A DNA stretch of 64,000 nt from Saprospirales bacterium (GTDB lineage: Bacteria; Bacteroidota; Bacteroidia; Chitinophagales; Saprospiraceae). Shown piece by piece: positions 62,601 to 64,000 of the stretch (within the stretch, counting starts at the first letter, position 1; every line of letters begins with the position of its first letter). The stretch is taken from the NCBI GenBank assembly GCA_016719895.1, contig JADJYG010000012.1, positions 62,001 through 126,000 of the forward strand. Direction: 5' to 3'. Below the pieces are notes generated by a model that worked only from the letters and a program-made list of their open reading frames with translations, was not told the DNA's origin and did no database searches. The position numbers and the translations under genes were made by a program.

Positions 62601-64000
62601 TGCCCCGCGGCCGGGCGCCAGCACAAACTGCTCTCCAATACTTTGCTGTGGCGCCGAACACAAACCGGAAAAACAGCCCATGACCATCATAAATGGATAC
62701 CGGCCTTTGTTTGCATACACCGAAGGCGTACCGATATCAAAATCAACGGCATTTGGGGAAGAGTGCCCAAAGATCATCCAAATCGATACCCCGCCATTGA
62801 GCAGCTCGAGCATTTGCTCATAACTGGACAGTTGTATGGGATCGTTCGACGTTTTGTAATAGGTATACATATCGGCGCCAACGCGATTACTGGCCAATTC
62901 GTCGGCCATATTCTGGGTATAGGACCGGATAAGCGCCGTTTCCCCAGCCAAGCCGCCACTGTTGTGAATAACCCGTTTCATCCAGGCTTTTGCTTCCAGC
63001 GTTTGGGCGGCATTTTGAAAAAGCTGTTCGTGTTCTGTTATTTTATCCAGGTAAATCCGGATGTCAGAGGGCTTGGTTACGGCCAGCCGGCCCACCGAAA
63101 GCAGTGGTTCGGACAGTTTTTTCTCCCGCATCACCAGCAGCAAATCGGCCCCCGGGCTGCCGTAAGTTGGAACAAAAAACAAGGAGTCTGCCAGCTGCGT
63201 TTGTACGGCCGGGTTTCTGAAACGGTCATAATCCAAGCCTTTTCCAATCACGAGCAAATAACGCGGATTCGACCAGTGTTTATGGACAAATTGGACAAAA
63301 TTGCGCACAGCGATCGGATGGAAACGAATGCCATAGCCAAACTGTTCGTACAATTCATTGATGTCTACAACCGCCACCTTAAAATTGCCCCCCTGCGGGC
63401 TTCGCCGGTAATCGGCGTATGCCGCAACATGATTGGCATTGTTGTCGGCGGGGTCTTTAAGCAGGGCTGCGTTCGTCAGGATAATATAGCCGGCGTCCTC
63501 TGGCAGGTAGTTGCGAAATTGTACCGGCTCAATCTTGCCGATGATCCGGATGCCTGCTACGGGGTTCGCCAGCCAGATGCGCCGCTCCAGCGGCGAAGCA
63601 GGGAGCAGGACCTGAACCAGACTGCCTTGCTGGCTTGTTTGCAGGCGAAGCTTATTTGTGAGGTCGTACAAAACCGGAGCGCCACCGGAGGTATTTATAC
63701 CCTGGATTTCCAGATACCGGGGCGTGTTTCCGCCATCCAAAAAGAAACTGGTAAAGGCTGCATTGCTGAAGTCAAAAACCCGGGCATAGCGCAAAAAAAC
63801 GCCGGCGATCGAAAAACGGTCGCTGGGTCCATTGAGCGATTGCAGCCGTGCAGCATTCTGGTTCAGCAAGGTATTCGATGGAATACTCAACGCATGTTGG
63901 ACGATTTTCCATTCGCCGAACGTATCCTCGGCCAGCGTAGTACCGTTAAAAGTAAGCCGTTGGCGGTGTGCGCCCAAGCCACAGGCATATCGGATAGTGA
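59640..64000 (-). CDS. C25 family (gingipain-like) cysteine protease, cut by right edge
   Basis: The last 1453 or so residues of a very large secreted protease are visible, and the frame is open to the right edge. The C25 catalytic His lies in IFGHSSPN (codon 62763-62765) and the Cys in MGCFSGLC (codon 62673-62675). CARDB-like and other beta modules follow (about 59900-62400), and the end is an Ig-like FlgD-type domain (LNYPNPFSTSTCFVYTLTGA, CWDGRDQFGDQLANGVYLYR) as in T9SS-exported proteins and PorU. It is much longer than PorU, so a surface protease is favoured over the T9SS sortase. The N-terminus, with the signal, is outside the window. Confidence 0.85.
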   Translation of the reverse strand, partial: TIRYACGLGAHRQRLTFNGTTLAEDTFGEWKIVQHALSIPSNTLLNQNAARLQSLNGPSDRFSIAGVFLRYARVFDFSNAAFTSFFLDGGNTPRYLEIQGINTSGGAPVLYDLTNKLRLQTSQQGSLVQVLLPASPLERRIWLANPVAGIRIIGKIEPVQFRNYLPEDAGYIILTNAALLKDPADNNANHVAAYADYRRSPQGGNFKVAVVDINELYEQFGYGIRFHPIAVRNFVQFVHKHWSNPRYLLVIGKGLDYDRFRNPAVQTQLADSLFFVPTYGSPGADLLLVMREKKLSEPLLSVGRLAVTKPSDIRIYLDKITEHEQLFQNAAQTLEAKAWMKRVIHNSGGLAGETALIRSYTQNMADELASNRVGADMYTYYKTSNDPIQLSSYEQMLELLNGGVSIWMIFGHSSPNAVDFDIGTPSVYANKGRYPFMMVMGCFSGLCSAPQQSIGEQFVLAPGRGAIAYMASVYFSFTDVLHAFGRRYYERLGGEDYGASVGDIMRHTVRDMSQVTYPAQVALLHQNLLQGDPAVKLHFYPGPDYVVDPGSVKFDPNPAGIEQQRLKVDFDVVNIGEHAGGELALQIDQRRPDQVVLERLSDTVQAPAFRRKLSYQLPATGSQVGFNRFLIGLDPKNTLPEQPAAAEFNNSLLDPAGIPGVDVYFFADDISPVAPENYGIVRQPPVVLRASTLNTNASAMRYLFELDTLETFDSPFRKSAELFRAGGLLEWTPPIAWEDSTVYYWRVARDSLVNGQVPWRRHSFLYLPGSPAGWNQSHFGQFADGAFINLEALDSTRRLEFVSSAGFISINVAYRDRDRYPGLQNVYYEGFYGDAGFNGQGLSRGVALMVQNPNTGHILPNLPGTAYNPDPKKAKALFTFNTQDSLQRLALMHFIEQVIPPGYIVGLLALHPYHDTLGYAPRRWARDSVAFGKNLFQVLEQQGAKKVRSLIHYTQGPHPYGLIFKKGGLDFDVRDTIVFHIDSMINIRSSFQAKWSVGQFETPAIGPVKTWRALQWKRQAFDDPSDFVRLSVLGLREGLTDSLLISVQPTADTSLEFISAAVFPRLRLRYESGDTATRTATQPGWLRVLYDPLAEGALDPASFLEFYADTLQQGEPGRLSLAFKNISEAAFDSVLVRYRVENESNSGQDYFTKFRPLPSGDTLHTAFQVNTHQLNGRQLLVVDVNPGNAQPELSHFNNTAVYDFFVSRDQRNPLLEVTFDGQHILDGDIVSPKPVIILTMKDENKFLAMSDTSTFALRLESPDGSMKPLSANSPGVLFIPAGSTGLPDKNRARLEWRPEFTADGDYRLFVNGRDASGNTSGNLDYSVRFKVITRSSISHLLNYPNPFSTSTCFVYTLTGAETPAQFRIQIMTVNGRVVREINAAEFGPLHAGTHTSDFCWDGRDQFGDQLANGVYLYRVSAKKPDGTDFELFGNRATDGYFSGGFGKMVLLR

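Noticed and set aside
1..64000. tRNA, rRNA, CRISPR arrays, insertion sequences
   Set aside because: No convincing cloverleaf sequence, direct-repeat array, transposase frame or terminal inverted repeat with target duplication was seen. A tRNAscan or Infernal run would settle RNAs.
59640..64000. Firm assignment as PorU sortase
   Set aside because: Length and modular architecture exceed PorU, and the N-terminal part is not visible.

Overview
The window looks like chromosomal DNA of a free-living Bacteroidota, most like the Saprospiria/Cytophagia side of the phylum. I base this on several secreted proteins with C-terminal type IX secretion (T9SS) sorting domains, two TonB-dependent receptors with carboxypeptidase-regulatory N-termini, a GLPGLI protein, an S46 dipeptidyl peptidase, a C25 (gingipain-family) protease, and TAnnTTTG-like -7 promoter elements with almost no Shine-Dalgarno sequences. 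Species cannot be told from the sequence. I see no rRNA, tRNA, CRISPR array, insertion sequence or phage gene.

Layout. 1-7.3 kb: polysaccharide synthesis, with GDP-L-fucose synthase (cut by the left edge), mannose-1-phosphate guanylyltransferase, an orphan DUF433 gene and four GT4-type glycosyltransferases. 7.4-16 kb: NdpA-like nucleoid protein, carboxymuconolactone decarboxylase-like protein, spermidine-synthase-like protein, a large AsmA protein, ribonuclease D and a double-cassette peptide ABC ATPase. 16-21.5 kb: a T9SS protein with a PA domain (frameshifted) and a DUF1800/DUF1501 pair. 21.6-25.2 kb: secreted protein, VWA protein, small membrane protein and Gfo/Idh/MocA oxidoreductase.

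25.4-36.7 kb is the least explained part. It holds two unfamiliar proteins, a small CxxC protein, a BTAD regulator with a degenerate receiver, a sigma factor with a TPR membrane partner (putative anti-sigma), a lipoprotein, a PKD/DUF11 protein ending in a probable outer-membrane barrel, a TPR-CHAT protease with signal peptide and C-terminal membrane anchor, and a broken TPR gene. I infer that this may be an envelope-sensing system that ends in a caspase-like protease. It is my best candidate for an undescribed system, but only gene order and domain content support it.

36.7-49.4 kb is mostly housekeeping on the minus strand: BON-LysM protein, Pif1-like helicase, AccC, class IV aminotransferase, Tat-exported asparaginase-family hydrolase, then (after a plus-strand CDF transporter and a T9SS protein) a FemAB/GNAT-like protein, inorganic pyrophosphatase, a Cys/Met-metabolism PLP enzyme and a DPP11-type peptidase. 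49.4-64 kb: Oar-like TonB receptor, lamin-tail T9SS protein, a propeller-like secreted protein, a TonB receptor/GLPGLI pair and a very large C25 protease cut by the right edge.

Three genes are interrupted at homopolymer runs (G4 at 16960, A6 at 36453, A6 at 44394). At least two of these are probably sequence errors rather than true pseudogenes. Several gene ends carry long, perfect hairpins that look like terminators.
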